Shown piece by piece: positions 53,861-62,062 of a stretch of 64,000 bases of DNA. A model generated the notes under the pieces. The model worked only from the letters and a program-made list of their open reading frames with translations, was not told the DNA's origin and searched no databases. A program made the position numbers and the translations under genes. Source of the stretch: Macrosoma leucophasiata (Eukaryota; Arthropoda; Insecta; Lepidoptera; Hedylidae); NCBI GenBank assembly GCA_036365455.1, contig JAWQUS010000026.1, positions 16,200,001 to 16,264,000 of the forward strand. The letters are read 5' to 3'. Each line of letters opens with the position of its first letter. The stretch's first letter is position 1.

Positions 53861-54009
53861 CGCGCCTGTGAAGTCAGCTAAACAGCGCACCGTTAGCAGC
53901 TGTTATTGGAAGCAAGTTACCTTCATTTTGAAGATACTTGCTTGATAACCTTATATCTTGAGCACGTTTTTGAGTTGCATATACTAATCACTGTAGGCAG
54001 ATATCGGTG

Positions 54010-54062
54010 TGTTAGCCTACCTTCAGGTATATTGATGGTGTATAAGTTGAGCTTTAGCTAGA
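54010..54062 (-). pseudogene. Ghost copy 1 of the exon 2 3' end and splice donor
   Basis: GTTAGCCTACCTTCAGGTAT (54011-54030) is identical to 54291-54310, the exon 2 donor and last codons. Then TTGATGG..AAGTTGAGCT follows exon text with small changes. On the minus strand the copy reads LNLYTINIPE against LNLGTPIKIPE, then GTAGGC. Upstream exon sequence is lost. Confidence 0.75.
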
Positions 54063-54300
54063 GCCAGAAGGTATCCCTCAATTCACTCTGGATCAGCAAT
54101 AAATCTACCCTAATTTGGACAGTCCATACTCCTACATATTATGTAAAACTTTATAAAGGCCTTTGAGTTGCATGGTAAATAAAACAGGTACCTCGTTTAG
54201 CGTCAGAAACGAGTTATTGGAAGTCTACTTAAATTTTGACACCTAGCTTGGGAGTGACTGTAGGTATAATAAGTACATATAAGTGTGTGCGTTAGCCTAC

Positions 54301-54457
54301 CTTCAGGTATTTTGATGGGGGTGCCCAGGTTGAGCTGGTGCAAGCGCGCTAGGGCAGCCTGCTGCAGCGCGCGTCGCTCCACCTCGCTGAGTGTGAGCAG
54401 CGACGTGTCTGCCAGACGAACACATCGCCCACTGCCGTCTGCCCAGAAACAGCTGCC
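54301..54457 (-). CDS. ARHGAP6-like: RhoGAP gene exon 2 (conserved pre-GAP region)
   Basis: 157 nt, 52 codons plus one base. Acceptor TTGTGCAG just above 54457; donor GAAG|GTAGGC at 54301. The product begins GSCFWADGSGRCVRLAD, contains LTLSEVERRALQQAALARL and ends GTPIKIPE. In ARHGAP6 the corresponding segment has GRSVRL, LSELERARLQEVA and ITIPKDG at the same spacing, so this is an ancient conserved block just N-terminal of a basic stretch. GC content is well above the surrounding intron. The pyrimidine tract at the acceptor is weak, so the 5' boundary is the less certain end. Two decayed copies of the donor end lie downstream in intron 2 (see 53811 and 54010). Confidence 0.9.
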
Positions 54458-54539
54458 CTGCACAATGCCGTACGTTATCACACTGCACAGTTCTCTTAGA
54501 CAAACTGAAACTTATATATGCTTGAAATACAATTAATTT

Positions 54540-54875
54540 TACTGGTGGTAGAGTAGCAGTGCTTGAGGCCGTAGGCACTACCTAATCTATCTGCCAGTAG
54601 TAGTAGTGTGGCCCCGTTATAACTATCATAGAAACACAACAACATACGTGTCCGGGTAAACGCATCGGCATTATTAGAATTATTCCCAGTTGCCCCAGCG
54701 GCGATTGCCTCCGGAGGCAAATGGGACAAAATTTTCCCAGTTGCCACCGGAGGCCATCGCCGCGTCGGCAACTGATAATAATTCCATTTTACCTCTGGTT
54801 GAGATGATCTATAGGCTGCAGTCTTAACATCAATGTGAGCTGCATGCAGGTTCGCCACCTTCCATGCATAAAAAA
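54540..54875 (+). mobile_element. T-family repeat with nested MITE
   Basis: ACTGGTGGTAGAGTAGCAGT to CACCTTCCATGCATAAAAAA; the middle is interrupted at 54676-54785. Starts about 80 bp from exon 2. Confidence 0.7.
54676..54785. mobile_element. Small MITE
   Basis: AGAATTATTCCCAGTTGCC..AGCGGCGATTGCCTCCGG pairs with CCGGAGGCCATCGCCGCG..GGCAACTGATAATAATTCC; 110 bp, almost all in the stem. Confidence 0.7.
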
Positions 54876-55009
54876 GTATATTTATTGTTGTTAAAAGATG
54901 TTAAAGATGCAACTTTGATATGGACATGTTAGAAGAGCGTTTACTATAATAGTTTTATGATCCTAATCCCGTAATCATTCTATGTTTTTTTTTCTGTTCC
55001 AATACAATA

Positions 55010-55058
55010 AAAACTTCACGCCTATGTTCCCTGAAGACAGCTACGGTAAATGCATGCA
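55010..55058 (-). mobile_element. SINE B tail remnant
   Basis: AAACTTCACGCCTATGTTCC and GGTAAATGCATGCAG; decayed. Confidence 0.45.
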
Positions 55059-55234
55059 GTAAGACCTCAAGTTCTGAAGATTTTCTTGAAGATCACCTTG
55101 TTACAAGCATCGCTCACATTGAAACCTTGTTCCATGAAATGGAAACCGTGAGCATTAAATTTGGCCCAAAAAACAAACGAACTAAGACTAAAATGACGAT
55201 TGCAGACAGCATCAACAACAAATCAATAAATTTT

Positions 55235-55525
55235 TTTACTGGTGGTAGAGCTCCAGTGACGGAGCTCGCGGGCGTAGGCACCACCGCATTACCTAATATA
55301 CTTGCCGCTAAATGGTAGTGTTCAGCACTATCGTGTTCCGGTCAAGTGGTAATGTACGGCCCTGTAATTTCCGGCACAGAGGCATAACACCTTAGGCCTC
55401 AGGAGTGGTAACGCATTTGCATTTTGACCTTGATCTTTGTGTGGGTGTATATAGGCTGCAGTCATCACTTAACATCAATGTGAACTGCATGGTTGTTTGC
55501 CACTTCAATTACATAAAAAAAAAAT
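55235..55525 (+). mobile_element. T-family repeat, full-length
   Basis: ACTGGTGGTAGAGCTCCAGT to TTCAATTACATAAAAAAAAA. Confidence 0.85.
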
Positions 55526-55666
55526 CGCCAGAAGATACTGAAATTGCGAACTGTGAAGTCATACAATCGTAAATAAGTATACTTGGGAGCATTGATCACA
55601 AACAATGCACCCTGCATTTGAAGAGAACAAGCGACGGCCATATGAAGATTTGATATGAAAGACTGT

Positions 55667-55938
55667 TACTGGTGGTAGAGCTCCAGTGACGGAGCTCGCG
55701 GGCGTAGGCACCACCGCATTACTTAATATACTATACTTGCCGCTAAACGGTAGTGTTCAGCACTATCGTGTTCGGGTCAGGTGGTAATGTACGGCCCTGT
55801 AATTTCCGGCACAGAGTCATAACACCTTAGGCCTCAGGAGTGGTAACACATCTACATTTTGTCTTTGAGTGGGTGTCTAGAGGCTGTAGTCATGACTTAA
55901 ATCATGCTTGGTTGCAACTTCCAATATATAAAAAAAAA
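55667..55938 (+). mobile_element. T-family repeat, 3' part diverged
   Basis: ACTGGTGGTAGAGCTCCAGT to CTTCCAATATATAAAAAAAA. Confidence 0.8.
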
Positions 55939-56372
55939 AGATGAAGAACATTTGGGCGGCGGCCCAGTCGCCCGCCCCGCAGTCGCTGTCGCCCCGGGGG
56001 TCACTGACATTAAATTTGACCTTGACCTTGAATGATACGTTTTATGGATACACGTGAAATGTTCATAATTTTTATGATATGGTTGATTAATAACACATCT
56101 TGATGAATACAATACATTGAATGCAGTATTCGAATTATTTTTACTTTACCATTGTGTTGGTATGACTAATAGATATATTTGTATCAAATAGAGTCTACGA
56201 GCTAATCTGTGGTTGGACATGGTGAAACTATAGAGCTTCTTTACAGATTACAGAATCCTAAAACTGACGAAAAATTGTAAAAAAATAAATAAGTAATTTC
56301 ACTGACAGACCCTTAGTACAATTTGAAAACACTTTTAATGTATCAACAATACAAAATCATAATCTTGATTTC

Positions 56373-56407
56373 ACCATTCAATTCACCGGTAACCACCGGT
56401 GAATTGA
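56373..56407. repeat. Short perfect hairpin
   Basis: TTCAATTCACCGGT, AACC, ACCGGTGAATTGAA. Possibly the centre of a decayed foldback element. Confidence 0.6.
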
Positions 56408-56504
56408 ACACAGTGTAGTAAACCGACTACGCTGTGACGTCATAACGTGCTGCAACTTTGTATCGAATAAAAAAATAAGGGTCATTAGTATTTCAAAGTC
56501 AATA

Positions 56505-56833
56505 ATTTGAAAGTGGCAAACAAGCATGTAGTTCACAATGGTAGTACATTTGGTGGCATAAGATAAGGTATGTATGTATCTTCACGCCAGGTCCCTAACG
56601 GGGTAGGCAGAGAGTGTAGAGTGCCAGATATCCCGGTGCAGACAAACCTCTCGTGCCTCGTCTACCTTCATCATTCTCTTCATACATGCACGCCAATTCC
56701 TAAGACTTTTGACCCCAACATCAGACAGAACTCGACCTATTTGGTCATGGTAGGTCAGCCTTGGTAAGATAAGGTATTTTAGGTAATGCGGTGGTACCTA
56801 AGTCCTCTAGAGCCCACACTGGAACTCTACCAA
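56505..56833 (-). mobile_element. T-family repeat (fragments) interrupted by RTE tail
   Basis: AAAGTGGCAAACAAGCATGT (reverse 3' end) stops at 56570 and GTATTTTAGGTAATGCGGTG..AACTCTACCA continues at 56774; most of the middle is lost. Confidence 0.6.
56571..56765 (-). mobile_element. RTE-type LINE 3' end with TSD
   Basis: TGTATGTATCTTCACGCCAG to GGTCATGGTAGGTCAGCC, the reverse of 13300-13505 coding plus tail. AAGATAAGGTA at 56560-56570 and 56766-56776. Confidence 0.8.
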
Positions 56834-56935
56834 AAGCACACCGCGGACACTCCGCTAAAATTCCATAATTCCATACAAACGCTTAATTTGGTTTCTATTC
56901 CACAGACATCAATCAGTGACGTGTATTTACACGCG
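56834..56935. mobile_element. Fragment of the TTGCACATCGAGCC TIR family
   Basis: GCACACCGCGGACACTCCGC, CCATACAAACGCTTAATTTG, CACAGACATCAATCAGTGAC; reverse of the interior of 18428-19438. Confidence 0.55.
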
Positions 56936-56939
56936 CACG

Positions 56940-57108
56940 TTTTTTTTAGTATTTCCCTTACAATTTATTCCTACTTTCTCACCTTTTAAACCCTCCCTGG
57001 ACTTCTAAAAATCATTCGAAACGAAAATTAGCCAAATCGGTCTACCCGTTCTCGAGTTTTAGCGAGACTAACGAACAGCAATTGATTTTTATATATATAT
57101 AAGAAATC
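56940..57108 (-). mobile_element. Helitron-like fragment
   Basis: TCACCTTTTAAACCCTCCCT, GAGTTTTAGCGAGACTAACG, AACAGCAATTGATTTTTATA; matches 5440-5893. Confidence 0.5.
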
Positions 57109-57237
57109 ACCAACCTAAGAATAACCTGAGAATATCACCAAGGTAAAACGAAATATACGAGTAATATACTAATGTAAATAAGCATATCAGTAGAAGGTCT
57201 TATTTCCCTTTTTTTTAAAATATAATCAAGAATTTTT

Positions 57238-57521
57238 TTTTAATGTAATTGAAGTGGCAAACAAGCATGCAGTTCACAATGATGTTAAGTGATGACTGCA
57301 GCCTATAGACACCCACACAAAGACCAAGGTCAAAATGCAAATGCGTTACCACTCCTGAGGCCTAAGGTGTTATGCCTCTGTGCCGGAAATTACAGGGCCG
57401 TACATTACCACCTGACCGGAACACGATAGTGCTGAACACTACCATTTAGCGGCAAGTAAATCAGGTAATGCGGTGGTGCCTACGCCCGCGAGCTCCGTCA
57501 CTGGAGCTCTACCACCAGTAA
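57238..57521 (-). mobile_element. T-family repeat, full-length
   Basis: TTTAATGTAATTGAAGTGGC to GGAGCTCTACCACCAGTAAA; close to consensus. Confidence 0.85.
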
Positions 57522-57538
57522 ATATCACTAAGATAAAA

Positions 57539-57725
57539 TCTATACTAATATTATAAAGCGGAAGAGTTTGCTTGTTTGTTTGCTTGAACGCGCTAATCTC
57601 AGGAACTACTGAACCGATTTGAAAAATAATTTTAGTGTTAGATAGCCTATTTATCGAGGAAGGCTTTAGGCTATATCACGTTACGCTAAGATGAATAGGA
57701 AAGGGTAAGTGACTATAAAATACTA
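57539..57725 (+). mobile_element. Helitron-like 5' part
   Basis: TCTATACTAATATTATAAAG start; TTATCGAGGAAGGCTTTAGG matches 16075-16247; the CTAG end is missing. Confidence 0.5.
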
Positions 57726-57748
57726 ATGTCGGTAAGTAATATATCCGT

Positions 57749-58084
57749 TCATATATCAACTGCCTCGGTAGCCTAGTGGTAGCAGGCCACTACTACTACG
57801 CTGAGGTCCTGGGTTCGATTCCCGGGTAGGGGGTTATCAGAGATAATGGTGAAAAAGCCTTTATCTCTGGTTCTATTGGGATTTTTCCATTTTCTGGAAA
57901 TTTCCCAGTACCTCAAAGTTTGGTAATGTGCCCGGAGATGTCAACAGGCTCGCCACCTGTTCCATGGGCCAAAAAACGTAACCGGCGAATCGTGGGTGTT
58001 TGCATGTATGCTTGAATGCATGCATTTACCTCTGCCTACCCCTTCGGGGATTACAGGCGTGAAGTTACGTTTTTTTTTTTTTTT
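57749..58084 (+). mobile_element. tRNA-derived SINE, family B, full-length with TSD
   Basis: TAATATATCCGT at 57737-57748 and 58085-58096. Perfect boxes, long T-tract tail. Confidence 0.9.
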
Positions 58085-58302
58085 TAATATATCCGTAGAA
58101 TGTCTCATTTCCCCTTTAAAATTAAACAGTGCATCAGTGCGGGCTACACTAAGCTACAATCGTAGCCTGCTTCGTAGCGCGTAGCAGCTACACGCCTACG
58201 CTATGATTTAAACCCTTAATAATATCGCCCTGTGGCCTTATTCTGTTTGATAAGGATTTTTCTTTTCAAACATTATTAAGTAAACACATATTGTGAATAA
58301 TA

Positions 58303-58545
58303 CTGGTGGTAGAGCTCCAGTGACGAAGCTCGCAGCCGTAGTCACTACTATTACGTGATATACTTGCCGCTAAATGGTAGTTGTTCAGCACTATCGTGTT
58401 CCGGTCGGGTGGTTTGTACGGCCCTGTAATTTCCGGCACAGAAGCATAACACCTTAGGCCTCAGGAGTGGTAACGCACTTGTATTTTGATCTTGGTCTTT
58501 GTGTGTGTGTCTATAGGCTACAGCCATCACTTAACATCACAGTTG
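58303..58545 (+). mobile_element. T-family repeat, tail lost
   Basis: ACTGGTGGTAGAGCTCCAGT to CATCACTTAACATCACAG. Confidence 0.75.
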
Positions 58546-58716
58546 TTATATACACCCTATTGACTTTTTATATCCTTTATGCAAGGTTGCCTGGAAATCG
58601 CTGCCAGTGCGATAAAGCCATCTACTGTCCTTATTTTACTGTCGTCCATTTCATGTGAATTATCCTGTGATGTAAGTTAACAAATAAATAAATTATTCGA
58701 ATTCTATTTACATTAA

Positions 58717-59066
58717 TAATGGCAACCCATTATACGTCCCACTGCTGTGCACGAGTCTCTCCCCTTTTTTGGGGGGAGGCCTGGAGCTTACTCCACCACG
58801 CTGCTCCAATGCGGATTGGTGGAGGTGGGTGGGTTAGTGGCCAACCCACTGTCGGATGTTTTCAAACCGCCCATAAGGCCTCCGACAAGGTTTAACGACT
58901 GCTATCCATCGATAGCAACCGGGACCGACGGCTTAACGTGCCCTCCGAAGCACGGAAACGCGCATTTAATTTGCCACTAGCGGTCACCCATCACACTACC
59001 CGACCGCGCCCGTAGTGCTTAACCGAGCAGATCGCTTACGATCTACACCAGCCGCTGGGCCATGCG
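58717..59066 (-). mobile_element. 5S-rRNA-derived SINE with TSD
   Basis: Complete reverse copy. CTATTTACATTAA at 58704-58716 and 59067-59079. Very close to the copies at 18943 and 46854. Confidence 0.9.
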
Positions 59067-59319
59067 CTATTTACATTAACCTGTTGCAAAATACAGCTGT
59101 GCAGTTAGAGAACAGATTTATAGAAAGAAATGCCAGACATAAGCTCATTTGTTGGAAAAAATATGTTCTTATACCTTTATGTTTGCTGACTGATCATTAC
59201 ATAATTTTCGTGTTACATTTCGCTTTGATTTGTATAATTGAAGTTGATTGAAAAAAAACACGTTATGTTATTTATTTGCTAGAATGTATTAGTTACGGAT
59301 TTTAAAGTAAGTAAGTATG

Positions 59320-59634
59320 TAAACGTAACTTCACGCCTGTAATCCCCGAAGGGGTAGGCAGAGGTAAATGCATGCATTCAAGCATACATGCAAACACCTA
59401 CGATTCGCCGGTTACGTTTTGGCCCATGTAACAGGTGGCGAGCCTGTTGACATCTCCGGGCACATTACCAAACTTCGAGGTACTTGGAAATTTACAGAAA
59501 ATTGAAAAAATCCCAATAGAACCAGAGATAAAGGACTTTATACCATTATCTCTGATAACCCCCTACCCGGGAATCGAACCCAGGACCTCAGCGTAGTAGT
59601 AGTGGCCTGCTACCACTAGGCTACCGAGGCAGTT
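59320..59634 (-). mobile_element. tRNA-derived SINE, family B, full-length
   Basis: CGTAACTTCACGCCTGTAAT to GGCTACCGAGGCAGTTC; intact boxes. Confidence 0.85.
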
Positions 59635-59769
59635 CAATAAGTATGTTACACGTATTTAAGCAAATTATATAAAATTTTTAAGACATAATTTTTACCATGA
59701 GTCAACATCATCATCATTTCAAGCGAAAAACGTTCATGACTGGCTGAACAAAAGCCTTTTCCAAAGATG

Positions 59770-60040
59770 ATCATACTGGTGATGAAGCTCGCGGCCCGCA
59801 CCACCGCATTACCAAATATACTTGCCGGTAAATGGTAATTTTCAGCTCTATCGTGTTCCGGTCAGGTGGTAATGTACGCCCTGTAATTTCCAGCACAGAG
59901 GCATAACACCTTAGGCCTCAGGAGTGGCAACGTATCTGCATGTTGACCTTGGTCTTTCTGTAGGTGTCTATAGGCTGCAGTCATCAATTAACATCAATGT
60001 GAACTGTATGCTTGCTTGCCACATTTAGCACATTAAAAAA
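59770..60040 (+). mobile_element. T-family repeat, slightly decayed
   Basis: ACTGGTGATGAAGCTCGCGG to CATTTAGCACATTAAAAAAA. Confidence 0.75.
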
Positions 60041-60089
60041 ATTGTCATTTTTGGGCTTAAGAGAATAAAGATTTCTAAATCATCGACTT

Positions 60090-60405
60090 CTACGTAACTT
60101 CACGCCTGTAATCCCCGAAGGGGTAGGCAGAGGTAAATGCATGCATTCAATCATACATGCAAACACCCACGACTCGCCGGTTACGTTTTGGCCCATGTAA
60201 CAGGTGGCGAACCTGTTGCCATCTCCGGGCACATTACCAAACTCCGAGGTACTGGGAAACTTCCAGAAAATGGAAAAATCCCAATAGAAGCAGAGATAAA
60301 GGATTTTAAACCGTTATCTCTGATATATATCCCCAACCCGGGAATCGAACCCAGGACCTCCAGCGTAATAGTAGTGGCCTGCTACCACTACGCTACTGAG
60401 GCAGT
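60090..60405 (-). mobile_element. tRNA-derived SINE, family B, full-length
   Basis: CGTAACTTCACGCCTGTAAT to CGCTACTGAGGCAGTTC. Very like 41312 and 61125, a subfamily reading GCGAACCTGTTGCCATCTCC or GCGAGCCTGTTGCCATCTCC. Confidence 0.85.
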
Positions 60406-60597
60406 TCGGCAGTCGACTTCTTCCGCGTTTAAAAATTCCCTAAGGACCCTCTGAATGTGTGTTACAGTCATACTCTGTGTACATAATTCCATCAAAATCC
60501 GTCCTGCTGGTTAAGCTTGATTGAGCAACAAATAAATAAATAAACATCCATACTTTCACATTTACGAGATAACAGTAAAATTTGTTGGTAACTCTAC

Positions 60598-60749
60598 GGC
60601 TCTAGACAAACGCATCGCATTTCAACTGCAATCCAACCGCAAATTGCAGTTCAGGTGCAGTTTGAAAGCAGTTGACACGACTGCAATAGAACTGCAAACC
60701 AACCGTGTAGTTCGATTGCAGTTGAAATGCGGTCCGTCTGTCTAAAGCC
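60598..60749. mobile_element. MITE (GGCTCTAGACA ends)
   Basis: GGCTCTAGACAAACGCATCG, CATTTCAACTGCAAT at left pairs with ATTGCAGTTGAAATGCGG, TCTGTCTAAAGCC at right; 152 bp. Confidence 0.7.
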
Positions 60750-60973
60750 ATACTCAGATTTAACACAAATCCGACAAAACTTTCAGGCTAGCCTTCTAGT
60801 TTTAGCTGGATTTAACTAGACGTTTGTGTGTTTTGTTTACGTTTGTTATCTTTAGCTGTTTTGGTTCGCAATATATTGAACACTTTATCTAATTGCTTTT
60901 TCGTCTACTCGTGCAAACTCGATGTTTTTTTTTATATATCATGTTAGTGGAAAAAGAGATAGATACAGTCCAC

Positions 60974-61010
60974 AACCGGAACACGATAGTGCTGAACTTT
61001 ACCAGCAGTA
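60974..61010 (-). mobile_element. T-family shred
   Basis: AACCGGAACACGATAGTGCT, GAACTTTACCAGCAG; two T-family blocks joined across a deletion. Confidence 0.5.
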
Positions 61011-61124
61011 TAAACTACGATAAATATTACCAGGTACTGTATAATATTGTGGCGACAACCGCTACTCCAAACATTTCCCTGTAGTGTATCACAGAGTCGC
61101 TGTCAATGAGTCATCAAAACATAT

Positions 61125-61437
61125 GTTACGTAACTTCACGCCTGTAATCCCCGAAGGGGTAGGCAGAGGTAAATGCATGCATTGAAGCATACATGCAAAC
61201 ACCCACGATTCGCCGGTTACGTTTTGACCCATGTAACAGGTGGCGAGCCTGTTGCCATCTCCGGGCACATTACCAAACTCCGAGGTACTGGGAAACTTCC
61301 AGAAAATGGAAAAATCCCAATAAACCAGAGATAAAGGATTTTAAACTGTTATCTCTGATAGTCCCCGACCCGGGAATCGAACCCAGGACCTCCAGCGTAG
61401 TAGTAGTGGCCTGCTACCACTAGACTACTGGGGCAGC
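61125..61437 (-). mobile_element. tRNA-derived SINE, family B, full-length
   Basis: ACGTAACTTCACGCCTGTAA to AGACTACTGGGGCAGC. Confidence 0.85.
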
Positions 61438-61586
61438 AAAACATATGTCACTTTCCTAATAACACCATTTTTTGCCAAGTTCATGAAATAAGAAATGTCT
61501 GCCTTTCACTATACGCTCCATATCTTTAAAAAGCTCATATGAAATGTTAGACAATACAGATTTCGTATAGCAAGAAGTTCATTCAG

Positions 61587-61953
61587 CATAGAGCAACACG
61601 GGCCACCGGCCGCGGTGGACTGGGGGGAGTAGCCATAGCGTTTATTACCGATCCAAAACAGTCCGTATTTTTTTGCGAGGGGAAATACGTGTGAACGTGT
61701 GACAAACACACACACACACACACACACACACTAGAAAAATCGTCTGTAACTACGAAACTCACACCTTGACTTTAACAAAATACAAAAACAATTTCACGCA
61801 CACATTTAAAGATCTAGGCGACAGGCGTAGGCACAGTTCAATTCAAGTTCTGCTGTCACTTGTCTTTCCCCTCTGTCACTTTGACAGAGGGGAAAGACTG
61901 CATATGGCTACTCCCCTCGGGTCCCCTCTGCCGTTGACCCATGTTGCTTTATG
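61587..61953. mobile_element. MITE, CATAGAGCAA family, with (CA)n
   Basis: CATAGAGCAACACGGGCCAC at left, CCATGTTGCTTTATG at right. Contains (AC)n at about 61708-61732 and a perfect hairpin CTTTCCCCTCTGTCA/TGACAGAGGGGAAAG at 61866-61898. Closest element to exon 1. Confidence 0.75.
61708..61732. repeat. (AC)n microsatellite
   Basis: About 12 AC units within the MITE at 61587-61953. Confidence 0.95.
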
Positions 61954-62062
61954 ACATTCAGTTATACATACACCCCAAGATACCATGTACAATACTCGAA
62001 TCACGAAAGTAATTAAAATTAAATTATAACTTAATAAAAATAACAAATTCAAAGCGACTGAC

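Larger units (their letters stand above)
34205..54300 (-). other. Intron 2 (20.1 kb)
   Basis: Features below cover most. Unassigned: 34360-35195 (with a GC-richer part 34480-34730), 35410-35575, 36265-36510, 37870-38310, 39830-40225, 40750-41210, 41870-42030, 43165-43385, 44575-45150, 45650-46220, 49730-50390, 51770-51975 and 52885-53805. Some small ORFs in 45560-46070 look like chance frames in AT-rich DNA. Confidence 0.75.
54458..62062 (-). other. Intron 1 (7.6 kb)
   Basis: Mostly T-family and SINE copies. Unassigned: 54880-55010, 55060-55230, 55940-56280 (with a GC-rich 55950-56005), 57110-57235, 58090-58300 (ends with a GC-rich CGTAGC-type hairpin at 58150-58215), 59085-59320, 60755-61120 and 61955-62062. 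Confidence 0.75.
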
